Shown here: positions 7,130 through 14,588 of the stretch, piece after piece
Position numbering within the stretch: the stretch's first letter is position 1
Layout of the letters: each line of letters starts with the position of its first letter
Assembly (NCBI GenBank): GCA_945860325.1
Contig: CAMARL010000016.1
Span: 1-18,753, forward strand
DNA from: Spirosoma fluviale
Lineage (GTDB): Bacteria; Bacteroidota; Bacteroidia; Cytophagales; Spirosomataceae
Length of the DNA: 18,753 bases
Direction of reading: 5' to 3'
The notes under the pieces: generated by a model
What the model saw: only the letters and a program-made list of their open reading frames with translations
What the model was told of the DNA's origin: nothing
Databases searched by the model: none
Position numbers and translations under genes: made by a program

Positions 7130-8377
7130 TTATAATTTTCTAAATATGACTGTTGCGTTATGGCCTCCAAATCCAAATCCATTGCTTAATGCGATATCGA
7201 TTTTTCTAGACTTCCCTATGTTTTCTGTCAAATCAATGCGTTGGTCTATTTCAGGATCGCGATTGAATATATTGATGGTAGGAGGCACAAATTGATGTTG
7301 GATCGCTAATACAGATGCCACGGCTTCTACAGCACCAGCACCACCCAATAAATGACCTGTCATGGATTTTGTTGACGAGATAGACATCTTATAGGCATGT
7401 TCGCCAAAACAATCGACAATGGCTTTAATCTCTTGAGGATCTCCAATGGGAGTTGATGTTCCGTGCGTATTGATATAGTCGACTTCTTCGGGTTTAATTC
7501 CTGCATCTTCCAATGCGTCAAGCATGGACAATAGTGCACCATAACCTTCCGGGTGTGGAGCAGTAATATGATGCGCATCCGAAGAGAAACCGCCGCCAAT
7601 CAATTCGGCGTATATTTTGGCACCTCTTGCTTTCGCATGTTCATATTCTTCTAAAATTAAAGCCCCCGCACCTTCTCCTACAATAAAACCATCACGATCT
7701 ACGTCATAAGGCCGACATGCAGTAGCAGGATCATCGTTCCGAGTTGACATCGCGTGCATGGCTGTAAAACCGCCTACGGACGCAATAGTCACCGGTGCTT
7801 CTGAACCACCTGTCACACACACATGAATTCTACCTGTTCGAATATAATTGAATGCATCAATGATGGCATTGTTTGCGGATGAGCATGCTGAAACGGTCAC
7901 ATAATTAGGACCTCTAAATCCATTACGAATGGAAATTTGTCCTGAACTCGAATCAGCAATCATTTTAGGAATAAAAAAGGGATTAATTTTAGGTGTTCCA
8001 TCTCCTTGGCCAAAATAAATCATTTCATCCTCAAAGGTCTTTAATCCACCTATTCCAGAACCCCAAATGACGCCTACCTTATTTTTGTTTAAAGTCTCCA
8101 TGTCAAAACCCGCATCAGCAATGGCCTCATCTGATGCTACCACTGCATATTGAGTAAATGGATCCATTTTACGGGCCTCCTTGGGGTTGATAAAGTCTTC
8201 AACCTTGAAATCTTTTAATTCACACGCAAAACGAGTTCTAAATTTTTCGGCGTCAAATTTCGTTATGGGACCACAACCATTTTTGCCCTTAGATAAACCA
8301 TCCCAAAAGTCGCCTACGGTATTTCCAATGGGAGTAAGGGCGCCTAGCCCCGTGACTACAACTCGTTTTAATTCCAT
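7130..8377 (-). CDS. fabF: Beta-ketoacyl-ACP synthase II
   Basis: A 415-residue condensing enzyme that extends acyl-ACP with malonyl-ACP in type II fatty acid synthesis. Seen: N-terminal RVVVTGLGALTPIGNT; active-site C165 in VSACSSANNA; catalytic H305 in NTHGTSTPIGDP; K337 and H342 in STKSMTGHLLGGAGAVEA; and the C-terminal glycine-rich SNGFGFGGHN loop. The Cys-His-His triad and the full thiolase fold length identify KAS II (FabF) and not the Cys-His-Asn FabH type. The start ATG gives MELKRVVVTG, the usual N-terminus. It is preceded by acpP, its substrate carrier, 113 bases upstream with an attenuator-like hairpin between, and followed by rnc after three bases. Confidence 0.97.
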   Translation of the reverse strand: MELKRVVVTGLGALTPIGNTVGDFWDGLSKGKNGCGPITKFDAEKFRTRFACELKDFKVEDFINPKEARKMDPFTQYAVVASDEAIADAGFDMETLNKNKVGVIWGSGIGGLKTFEDEMIYFGQGDGTPKINPFFIPKMIADSSSGQISIRNGFRGPNYVTVSACSSANNAIIDAFNYIRTGRIHVCVTGGSEAPVTIASVGGFTAMHAMSTRNDDPATACRPYDVDRDGFIVGEGAGALILEEYEHAKARGAKIYAELIGGGFSSDAHHITAPHPEGYGALLSMLDALEDAGIKPEEVDYINTHGTSTPIGDPQEIKAIVDCFGEHAYKMSISSTKSMTGHLLGGAGAVEAVASVLAIQHQFVPPTINIFNRDPEIDQRIDLTENIGKSRKIDIALSNGFGFGGHNATVIFRKL

Positions 8378-8397
8378 GTGATTTTTTTTAATCGTTC

Positions 8398-8466
8398 AAA
8401 AAAAAAGCCAATTAGTTCTAGAAATCATGTAGGATAAATCCCTCATTCATTGCCTAGTACTAATTG
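8398..8466 (-). terminator. Attenuator-like terminator between acpP and fabF
   Basis: On the minus strand an arm CAATTAGTACTAG (8466-8454) can pair with CTAGAACTAATTG (8421-8409), 12 of 13 positions with one internal A-A mismatch. After the two bases GG and a C comes a run of nine T's (8406-8398). The 32-base loop contains a smaller dyad, GGAT-TT-ATCC. The structure lies 24 bases after the acpP stop and its T-run ends 20 bases before the fabF ATG. Long loop and low G+C make it a partial terminator at most. Lowering fabF-rnc relative to acpP fits the large need for ACP; this effect is inferred. Confidence 0.62.
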
Positions 8467-8490
8467 ACATATTTAATTATCTTGATTCGA

Positions 8491-8724
8491 TTACTTCGCG
8501 TTTTCCAAATAGGCAATTGCTTGACCTACTGTTTGGATATTTTCAGCTTGGTCATCTGGAATCGATACACTAAATTCTTTTTCAAATTCCATGATCAATT
8601 CAACCGTATCTAAGGAGTCAGCTCCTAAATCATTTGTGAAGGATGCCTCAGGAGTAACCTCTGACGCTTCTACACCTAATTTCTCTACGATGATGCTTTT
8701 TACTTTTTCTGCAATATCTGACAT
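8491..8724 (-). CDS. acpP: Acyl carrier protein
   Basis: A 77-residue, highly acidic acyl carrier protein. Its S37, in the GADSLDTVEL motif (34-43), is the attachment site for 4'-phosphopantetheine. It carries growing acyl chains for FabF and the other type II fatty acid synthase enzymes. The frame can be extended upstream to 8787, but I chose ATG 8722-8724: it gives the canonical MSDIAEKVKSIIVEKL N-terminus and canonical length, and the longer version would put the predicted promoter inside the gene. The last residues are IAYLENAK. It heads the acpP-fabF-rnc run, with a promoter just upstream and an attenuator-like hairpin just downstream. Confidence 0.97.
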   Translation of the reverse strand: MSDIAEKVKSIIVEKLGVEASEVTPEASFTNDLGADSLDTVELIMEFEKEFSVSIPDDQAENIQTVGQAIAYLENAK

Positions 8725-8756
8725 TTTATTAAAAATTTTGGGGTTGAAAAACGATG

Positions 8757-8788
8757 CAAATATTAGAATTTTAAATTGGATTATCAAA
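8757..8788 (-). promoter_or_regulatory. Predicted acpP promoter
   Basis: On the minus strand TTTG (8788-8785) is followed after 20 bases by AATATTTG (8764-8757), a seven-of-eight match to the Bacteroidota -7 box TAnnTTTG. A start near 8750 would give a leader of about 25 bases before the acpP ATG. The sequence upstream of the -33 element (about 8790-8850) is almost pure A/T, which could act as an UP-like enhancer. The spacing is the same as in the sdhC promoter of this window. Confidence 0.6.
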
Positions 8789-8888
8789 CAATTTTTATTC
8801 TAAATATGATTTTATAAATATTATATATAATTAATAGAACTCTTGGTGTTTAAATTATTGAAATAATGAATTTTAAGCTTATTTTTTC

Positions 8889-9806
8889 TTAAAAACAGAG
8901 GGATGCCGCACCTAATAATCCCGCATCATTTCCTAATAATGCTTTTTTTATGGTCAATTTTTCTAGGTAGGCAGGGGTAAGCCAATAGTTTAATTGTTTT
9001 TCCATGCTTGGAACAATAAAATCAAAGGAAGCAGATAATCCACCGCCAATAAATATATTTTTAATATCTAAAATCCGGATCAGTGATACTAGCATATCCC
9101 CTAAAAGAGTTCCTACTTCATCCCAAATGGCTTGGGCTAATGCATCACCTTCTTCAGCGGCAACGACCAGTGCGGTCGTAGAGATTGTTCCATCGCTTGG
9201 CAAACTAGTTTCACCCTTATATTCAGCCCTCATTCGGTTGGCCATTTGAAGCAATTCTTTCTTGCCTACATTTCTCTCTAATACTTTGCCATTTTTAGAA
9301 GGCACATGGCCTGGTTCCATGGCATTTCCATCTCCTCCTAAAAATATTTTGCGGTCGATGACCGCTGCTCCACCCACGCCAGTACCTAAGGTAATGAATA
9401 CAAAATCTTCAGGCATATTTGATTTTTCCGGAGAGAAATAAAATTCCCCTAAAGCGGCCGCATTAGCATCATTTTCCATGAAAAAAGTATGTTCTGGAAA
9501 ACGTTTTTCCAACATATCAATCATGGGAGCCCCGTCAATTTCAGGGATGGCCGTAATTTCAATTAAGGTTCTTCGGTCTTTGGTTAAAATACCAGGTAGG
9601 CCAATGCCCACTTTTTGAACATTCTTATGTTGGTACAAATGCAAAGCGATTGCATCGGCTAATCGATCTAAAAAATGATTTGATTCACGCCAAGTAGCGG
9701 TATCATAACTTTGGAAATTATTTATTTGGCCCGTATCGGCATGCACAATTCCCATTTTAACTCCGGTTCCTCCGACATCGATTCCAAGGTATTCAGTTGC
9801 TGGCAT
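8889..9806 (-). CDS. ROK-family sugar kinase (glucokinase-like)
   Basis: A 305-residue member of the ROK/ASKHA fold. Seen: phosphate-1 loop GIDVGGTGVKMG (8-19), GIGLPG (67-72), catalytic D113 in ENDANAAALGE, phosphate-2/adenosine loop LGTGVGGAAVI (140-150), E164 and H167 in EPGHV, and a C-terminal adenosine loop IFIGGGLSAS. Enzymes of this group phosphorylate glucose or other hexoses. The usual zinc-binding cysteine cluster after the GH (CxCGxxGCxE) is absent; residues 168-181 contain no cysteine. This resembles zinc-less ROK kinases, which include polyphosphate/ATP glucokinases, so the phosphate donor and sugar cannot be told. It lies 59 bases after the YkgJ-like gene and 164 bases before acpP. 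I found no strong promoter. Confidence 0.88.
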   Translation of the reverse strand: MPATEYLGIDVGGTGVKMGIVHADTGQINNFQSYDTATWRESNHFLDRLADAIALHLYQHKNVQKVGIGLPGILTKDRRTLIEITAIPEIDGAPMIDMLEKRFPEHTFFMENDANAAALGEFYFSPEKSNMPEDFVFITLGTGVGGAAVIDRKIFLGGDGNAMEPGHVPSKNGKVLERNVGKKELLQMANRMRAEYKGETSLPSDGTISTTALVVAAEEGDALAQAIWDEVGTLLGDMLVSLIRILDIKNIFIGGGLSASFDFIVPSMEKQLNYWLTPAYLEKLTIKKALLGNDAGLLGAASLCF

Positions 9807-9865
9807 TGAATTCTATTTTATTATGAATATACGAATTTCCTCAATTTTAACGTGATTTTCAAATT

Positions 9866-10333
9866 CTATTTTGGGCCCAGGTAAACTTGTTCTAATTTTT
9901 CCATTATTTGGCCTACAGCGGGGCATATAAGGACATTCTTAGCCGTTAGTTGTAAAATTCCCATCATGTTTTTTCGATTCGTATGCGGGTATTCCTTACA
10001 TGCTTTAGGTCGATGATCATAGATTTGGCAGGTGTTATCTTCTGCCGTTAAAAATGGGCAGGGAGCCGCTGGATACACCCAATCCCCATCGGAGTCTTGT
10101 ACCAAATAGGCATCTAAAAAAGCGGAAACCTTCATTTTAAACAAATGAGCAACCCGTTGAATATCTGTTTCATTCCACATGGGACTCGTGGTCTTACAAC
10201 AATTACCACAGGTCAAGCAATCCATTTGTTCAAAAACTTCCTCATGCGCTTCCCCAAATTGCTTATCTAAGTCCTTTGGTTTTTTAGCTATAATTTTTTG
10301 AAATACCTTTTTAAAGGAAGGATCTTTAGGCAT
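9866..10333 (-). CDS. YkgJ-type cysteine-cluster protein
   Basis: A 155-residue protein with the CxxCxxCC pattern of the YkgJ/UPF0153 family, CLTCGNCC (C39, C42, C45, C46). Further cysteines follow at C92 (APCPFL), C102 (TCQIYDHRP), C112 (ACKEYP) and C137 (ICPAV). The family is thought to bind zinc or an iron-sulfur cluster and has no firmly established reaction. The spacing CPFL...C.IYD.RP..C..YP is the family hallmark. No signal peptide is present, so it should be cytoplasmic. Its ATG is three bases after the tdk stop, so the two are very likely cotranscribed. A functional link to thymidine salvage is not evident. Confidence 0.9.
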   Translation of the reverse strand: MPKDPSFKKVFQKIIAKKPKDLDKQFGEAHEEVFEQMDCLTCGNCCKTTSPMWNETDIQRVAHLFKMKVSAFLDAYLVQDSDGDWVYPAAPCPFLTAEDNTCQIYDHRPKACKEYPHTNRKNMMGILQLTAKNVLICPAVGQIMEKLEQVYLGPK

Positions 10334-10336
10334 AAT

Positions 10337-10921
10337 TTAGGATTGTAGAGGGAAGCAAGCGCGGCAACGGGCTTCATAGGTATCGGATTCCCCTAACATG
10401 ACGGTATCTTGATTGGCTGCCGTTCGATAGGAATACTGGGCTACCCCACCACAGGAAACGCATACGGCATGGACTTTTGTTACGTATTCGGCAATGGCCA
10501 TTAAATCTGGCATAGGACCAAAAGGCAGACCTTTAAAATCCATATCTAAACCAGCTACAATGACTCTTTTTCCTTGGTTAGCCAATGTATTACAAACATC
10601 TACAATGCTACGGTCGAAAAATTGTGCTTCATCTAATCCGATCACATCGCAATCTCCAGCAAGCAATAGAATCTCTACCGCACTATGAACAGGGGTGGAC
10701 CGAATGGTATTTTGATTATGAGAAACAATATCTTCATCATGATAACGCGTATCTGATGCGGGTTTGAAAATCTCAACTTGCAATTGGGCTATTTTTGCCC
10801 GCCTAAGTCTTCGGATGAGTTCTTCTGTTTTACCAGAAAACATCGAGCCACAGATCACCTCAATCCAGCCTGAAGAGCTTGCTTTTTGTGTCGATTTCGA
10901 GTGATTGGGTTCTAGAAACAA
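10337..10921 (-). CDS. tdk: Thymidine kinase, TTG start
   Basis: A 194-residue type II thymidine kinase, which phosphorylates thymidine to dTMP with ATP in the salvage pathway. Seen: Walker A GSMFSGKT (25-32), DEAQFFD with catalytic E98, the conserved GLDMDFKG (124-131), and a zinc site of C154, C157, C186 and C189. The best start is a TTG at 10919-10921, which gives the family-typical LFLEPN (fMet at position 1) N-terminus. The only in-frame ATG downstream before the motif is inside Walker A, and upstream the frame is closed by TGA at 10949-10951. The TTG lies six bases beyond the T-run of the sdhB terminator, and I see no promoter between. Transcription may depend on read-through from sdhCAB, giving low expression. 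Confidence 0.93.
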   Translation of the reverse strand: MFLEPNHSKSTQKASSSGWIEVICGSMFSGKTEELIRRLRRAKIAQLQVEIFKPASDTRYHDEDIVSHNQNTIRSTPVHSAVEILLLAGDCDVIGLDEAQFFDRSIVDVCNTLANQGKRVIVAGLDMDFKGLPFGPMPDLMAIAEYVTKVHAVCVSCGGVAQYSYRTAANQDTVMLGESDTYEARCRACFPLQS

Positions 10922-10927
10922 GGGCGT

Positions 10928-10956
10928 AAAAAGCCCCTGAAATATCTTTCAGGGGC
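10928..10956 (-). terminator. Rho-independent terminator after sdhB
   Basis: A perfect 10-bp stem, GCCCCTGAAA pairing with TTTCAGGGGC (10956-10947 and 10942-10933), encloses a four-base loop and is followed on the minus strand by TTTTT (10932-10928). It starts 13 bases after the sdhB stop and ends six bases before the TTG start of tdk. It is the strongest hairpin in the window. Confidence 0.9.
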
Positions 10957-10969
10957 CATTAGGTGAAAT

Positions 10970-11728
10970 TTATTTTGAGCTGAAAGTTGCCGAGAAATAT
11001 TCGCGGTTCATTCGAGCTATATTTTCTATTGAAATGCCTTTTGGACATTCTGCTTCACATGCACCCGTATTTGAGCATGCACCAAAACCCTCTTCATCCA
11101 TTTGGGCCACCATGGCTTGCGCACGTGTAGCGGCCTCTATTTGACCCTGAGGCAATAAGGCTAATTGAGATATTTTAGCTGAGGTAAATAACATCGCAGA
11201 GGCATTTTTACATGCGGCTACGCAAGCGCCACAACCGATGCAAGCTGCCGCAGCAAAAGCGTCATCCGCATTATCTTTATTAATCGGTAGGTTATTCGCA
11301 TCTTGTGCATTTCCTGTATTGACCGAGATAAAACCACCAGCGGCTATGATTCGATCAAATGCGGATCTATTTACGACTAAATCCTTGATGACAGGAAAAG
11401 CACTCGCTCTCCAAGGCTCCACGGTGATTGTTTCTCCATCTTTGAATGATCGCATGTGCAACTGACATGTAGTCACTCCGCGATTAGGTCCATGAGGCCG
11501 ACCATTAATGTACATCGAGCACATCCCACAAATACCTTCTCGGCAATCATGGTCAAAAGCCACTGGATCATCTCCTTCTTCGATCAAACGGTTATTTAAC
11601 ACGTCAATCATTTCCAAAAATGACATATCGGTTGAAATACCACTCACCTGGTAGGTTTCGAATTTACCAGCTGTTTGGGTATTTTTTTGTCTCCAAATTT
11701 TGAGTGTCAGGTTTAAATTTCCTTCCAT
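10970..11728 (-). CDS. sdhB: Succinate dehydrogenase/fumarate reductase iron-sulfur subunit
   Basis: A 252-residue electron-transfer subunit linking the flavin of SdhA to the quinone site at SdhC. The N-terminal plant-type ferredoxin domain binds [2Fe-2S] through C62, C67, C70 and C88 (CREGICGMC, then TTCQ). The C-terminal domain holds C163, C166, C169 and C228 for [4Fe-4S] and C173, C218 and C224 for [3Fe-4S] (CIGCGACVAAC and CSNTGACEAECPKG). All cluster ligands are present. The insertion between the first and second C-terminal cysteine groups is typical of the Bacteroidota/epsilon-type enzymes. The ATG follows the sdhA stop by nine bases. A strong terminator follows 13 bases downstream, marking the main end of the sdhCAB transcript. 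Confidence 0.96.
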   Translation of the reverse strand: MEGNLNLTLKIWRQKNTQTAGKFETYQVSGISTDMSFLEMIDVLNNRLIEEGDDPVAFDHDCREGICGMCSMYINGRPHGPNRGVTTCQLHMRSFKDGETITVEPWRASAFPVIKDLVVNRSAFDRIIAAGGFISVNTGNAQDANNLPINKDNADDAFAAAACIGCGACVAACKNASAMLFTSAKISQLALLPQGQIEAATRAQAMVAQMDEEGFGACSNTGACEAECPKGISIENIARMNREYFSATFSSK

Positions 11729-11737
11729 TGTATCGAT

Positions 11738-13717
11738 TTATTTATAAGATCTTTGTGCAATTTTGATATTTTCATATTTCAATTCTTCTTTGTGAAGTTT
11801 GAAAATGGATTGTTTTTCGTATTCCCAAGCGGCTACGTAGGCGTATTTAACGTCATCTCGTAGGGCTTCTCCATCTTCCGTTTGGTATTCTAATCGGAAG
11901 TGGCCACCACAACTTTCATCCCTGTCTAAGGCGTCAATACACATTAATTCTCCTAGTTCTAGGAAGTCAGCCACGCGGCCTGCTTTTTCTAATTCAGGAT
12001 TTAAATTATCTATTTCACCAGGGATTTTAACATCAGACCAAAACTCTTTTTGAAGCGCTTGTATTTCTTTAATAGATGCTTTTAAGCCTTTTTCGCTTCT
12101 AGCCATTCCACATTCATCCCACATAATTTTACCTAAACGCTTGTGAAAATAATCCACAGGCTTTGAACCTTTGATGTTCATCAAAGTCTCTAAACGATCA
12201 CGAACAGCTTTTTCAGCTTTGACAAAATCTTCCGAATCCGTCGACATAGACGGCGTACGAATCTCAGCAGCTAAATAAGCACCGATCGTATATGGAATCA
12301 CGAAATAGCCATCTGCTAAACCTTGCATCAATGCCGAAGCACCTAAACGGTTAGCGCCATGATCCGAGAAATTAGCTTCTCCTAAAGCGTATAAACCTGG
12401 AACTGTTGTCATTAAATTATAATCGACCCAAAGTCCACCCATGGTATAGTGAACGGCTGGGTAGATACGCATTGGAACCGCATATGGATCTTCTCCAGTG
12501 ATTTGTTTGTACATGTCAAACAAGTTGCCATATTTCTCTTTTACAACCGCTTTTCCCATGGATTGAATCTCTTCGTCCGTTGGGCTATACATATTGTGTT
12601 TATTAGCTTCCCCTTTACCATAACGAATTATAGCTGCTGCATAATCCAAGTAAACGGCCATTTTAGATGATCCAACTCCAAAACCCGCATCGCAACGTTC
12701 CTTTGCTGCACGAGACGCAATGTCACGTGGTACTAAATTTCCAAACGCAGGATATCGACGTTCCAAGTAATAATCTCTTTCATCCTCCGGTATTTCATTG
12801 GCCTTACGGGTATCGTTTTCTTTTTTTGGAACCCAAATACGTCCATCATTACGCAATGATTCTGACATTAAGGTCAGTTTCGACTGATGATCGCCAGAAA
12901 CGGGAATGCAGGTAGGGTGAATTTGTGTGTAGCAAGGATTCGCAAAGAAAGCTCCTTTTTTATGTGCTTTCCAAGCCGCGGTCACGTTAGATCCCATGGC
13001 ATTGGTTGATAAATAAAACACGTTGCCATATCCACCGGTACATAGTAAAACGGCATGTCCAAAATGTCTTTCTAATGCTCCGCTGACAGAATCACGAGCG
13101 ATAATGCCGCGCGCTTTCCCGTCGATGGTCACCACGTCCTGCATTTCGTGGCGCGTATATAATTTTACATTACCCATTCCTACTTGGCGCTGCAAAGCTG
13201 AATAAGCACCTAATAGTAATTGTTGGCCCGTCTGACCTGCCGCATAAAACGTTCTTTGAACTTGGGTACCCCCGAAGGAACGGTTGGAAAGTAATCCACC
13301 ATATTCACGAGCAAAAGGAACACCCTGAGCTACGCATTGGTCTATGATGCTTCCAGAAACTTCAGCTAAGCGATGCACATTTGCCTCACGAGATCTATAA
13401 TCACCCCCTTTGATCGTATCGTAAAACAGTCGGTATACCGAATCTCCGTCGTTTTGATAGTTTTTAGATGCATTGATACCCCCTTGAGCGGCAATTGAAT
13501 GCGCACGTCGAGGAGAATCTTGAAAGCAAAATACTTTTACTTTATATCCTAATTCAGCTAAAGAAGCGGCTGCAGATGAACCTGCTAGGCCAGAACCAAT
13601 AACAATGATTTCCAGGTTACGCTTGTTGGACGGGTTGACCAACGGAACACTCGATTTGAACTTGGTCCATTTCTCGGCTAAATTTCCATCAGGGATTTTG
13701 GCGTCTATTTTTGTCAT
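11738..13717 (-). CDS. sdhA: Succinate dehydrogenase/fumarate reductase flavoprotein subunit
   Basis: A 659-residue catalytic subunit that oxidises succinate to fumarate, or the reverse, at a covalently bound FAD. Seen: Rossmann GSGLAGSSAA (41-50), flavinylation H73 in RRAHSIAAQGGINA, FAD contact TFYAAGQTGQQ (156-166), the proton-shuttle arginine R331 in VPRDIASRA, H423 in HYTMGGLWVDY and R457 in GANRLGAS. These match the residues that bind dicarboxylate and FAD in the family. The C-terminal capping region ends in KIAQRSYK. The length agrees with three-subunit enzymes of Bacteroidota, which have been named both Sdh and Frd; direction cannot be read from sequence. It starts 19 bases after the sdhC stop and ends nine bases before the sdhB start. 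Confidence 0.96.
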   Translation of the reverse strand: MTKIDAKIPDGNLAEKWTKFKSSVPLVNPSNKRNLEIIVIGSGLAGSSAAASLAELGYKVKVFCFQDSPRRAHSIAAQGGINASKNYQNDGDSVYRLFYDTIKGGDYRSREANVHRLAEVSGSIIDQCVAQGVPFAREYGGLLSNRSFGGTQVQRTFYAAGQTGQQLLLGAYSALQRQVGMGNVKLYTRHEMQDVVTIDGKARGIIARDSVSGALERHFGHAVLLCTGGYGNVFYLSTNAMGSNVTAAWKAHKKGAFFANPCYTQIHPTCIPVSGDHQSKLTLMSESLRNDGRIWVPKKENDTRKANEIPEDERDYYLERRYPAFGNLVPRDIASRAAKERCDAGFGVGSSKMAVYLDYAAAIIRYGKGEANKHNMYSPTDEEIQSMGKAVVKEKYGNLFDMYKQITGEDPYAVPMRIYPAVHYTMGGLWVDYNLMTTVPGLYALGEANFSDHGANRLGASALMQGLADGYFVIPYTIGAYLAAEIRTPSMSTDSEDFVKAEKAVRDRLETLMNIKGSKPVDYFHKRLGKIMWDECGMARSEKGLKASIKEIQALQKEFWSDVKIPGEIDNLNPELEKAGRVADFLELGELMCIDALDRDESCGGHFRLEYQTEDGEALRDDVKYAYVAAWEYEKQSIFKLHKEELKYENIKIAQRSYK

Positions 13718-13736
13718 AATTTCTTATCGGCTGATA

Positions 13737-14405
13737 TTAATGAATCAAATGAAAATAAAATGCAATCGGCATGGAAGCAAATGTGGCAGAAATAACAACT
13801 GCGTAAATAGCTCCAATACTTTTTATCGTGGGTGAATATTTAGGATGATTCCATCCTAGAGATTGAAATGCACTCTGGAATCCATGCAACAAATGATAAC
13901 CCAAAGAGATGCAACCTAGTACGTAGATAATGACCACAATAGGACTTTCAAAAACGATTTGCATTTCGTTATAAAGAGTATGCGCCTCCGTCAAGTCATT
14001 CGTAAGGCGAGAAAAATACCAAAAATGTTTTAAGTGGATGATTAAAAAGAGCAACAATAACGTGCCCAATAAACCCATAGATCTTGAATACCATTTGCTA
14101 TTGGCCGATCCGTCAACCACCGCATAAGCGACCGGGCGTTTCTTTTTATTATCAAGCCATAAACGTAAACCATCAAAGATGTGAAGAAGTAAACCGGCAA
14201 ATAACACAATTTCCATAGCTCGGATAATGGGATTGGTTCCCATGAATTCAGCCCCTTCGTTGAATGCCACTCCGCCATCATTTAAAAAGATGGTGGCATT
14301 AAGTCCACAATGCACGATAAGGAAGCTGATCAAAAATAGGCCTGTGATGGCCATCAGGAGCTTTTTCCCGAGAGATGAATTAAGAGATTTTGTTAACCAA
14401 GCCAT
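13737..14405 (-). CDS. sdhC: Succinate dehydrogenase/fumarate reductase cytochrome b subunit
   Basis: A 222-residue membrane anchor with five hydrophobic segments (about 17-36, 64-82, 109-127, 152-172 and 193-213). Candidate haem ligands are H32 (IVHCGLN), H75 (LLHIFDG), H124 or H127 (LIIHLKHFW) and H171 or H174 (GYHLLHGFQSAFQSLGW). Four spaced histidines across the helices fit a di-haem, single-anchor (type B) complex like those of Bacillus subtilis and Wolinella, which transfer electrons to or from menaquinone in the inner membrane. There is no SdhD gene, as expected for this type. It is first in sdhCAB and has a good promoter about 75 bases upstream. Its start is divergent from the T9SS cargo gene. 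Confidence 0.93.
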   Translation of the reverse strand: MAWLTKSLNSSLGKKLLMAITGLFLISFLIVHCGLNATIFLNDGGVAFNEGAEFMGTNPIIRAMEIVLFAGLLLHIFDGLRLWLDNKKKRPVAYAVVDGSANSKWYSRSMGLLGTLLLLFLIIHLKHFWYFSRLTNDLTEAHTLYNEMQIVFESPIVVIIYVLGCISLGYHLLHGFQSAFQSLGWNHPKYSPTIKSIGAIYAVVISATFASMPIAFYFHLIH

Positions 14406-14480
14406 AAATAAATGTATTTGTTAAAATTAAAATTACTCAAGCGTTTTGTTTTTTTTACTAATCGAATGAATTTTAGCTAT

Positions 14481-14512
14481 CAAAAATACGACTCAAACGC
14501 GGGTTCTTCAAA
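14481..14512 (-). promoter_or_regulatory. Predicted sdhCAB promoter
   Basis: On the minus strand TTTG (14512-14509) is followed after exactly 20 bases by TATTTTTG (14488-14481), a full match to TAnnTTTG. A start near 14474 would give a leader of about 70 bases before the sdhC ATG at 14405. It is the best promoter match in the window. A perfect 12-bp palindrome directly adjoins its upstream side. Confidence 0.72.
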
Positions 14513-14554
14513 TTAATCGATTAAAAAATCCATTTTTTTTAAATAATTGGATTT
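14513..14554. promoter_or_regulatory. Palindromes upstream of the sdh promoter (candidate operators)
   Basis: TTAATCGATTAA at 14513-14524 is a perfect 12-bp palindrome touching the -33 element of the sdh promoter. A second inverted repeat, AAATCCA (14526-14532) and TGGATTT (14548-14554), follows with a 15-base A/T spacer. A third, short one, CCTATT/AATAGG, lies at 14569-14584 just before the divergent gene start. Position beside a promoter suggests regulator sites. A/T-rich sequence makes chance palindromes more likely, so function is unproven. Confidence 0.35.
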
Positions 14555-14588
14555 GCCTTATTAACTTTCCTATTCACAAATAGGTTTT

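Noticed and set aside
8725..8787. Upstream start adding 21 residues to acyl carrier protein
   Set aside because: The ATG at 8724 gives the canonical 77-residue protein; the extension overlaps the predicted promoter.
8825..8888. Terminator after the ROK kinase gene
   Set aside because: Only A/T dyads such as ATTATT/AATAAT are present, with no G+C stem and no clear T-run.
12449..12915. Plus-strand open frames inside sdhA
   Set aside because: They are antisense shadows of a long, fully motif-supported gene; the translations resemble no protein family.
14569..14588. Promoter or RNA switch directly before the T9SS cargo gene
   Set aside because: TAGGTTTT (14581-14588) abuts the ATG and has no properly spaced TTTG. 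The CCTATT/AATAGG hairpin is too small to call a riboswitch.
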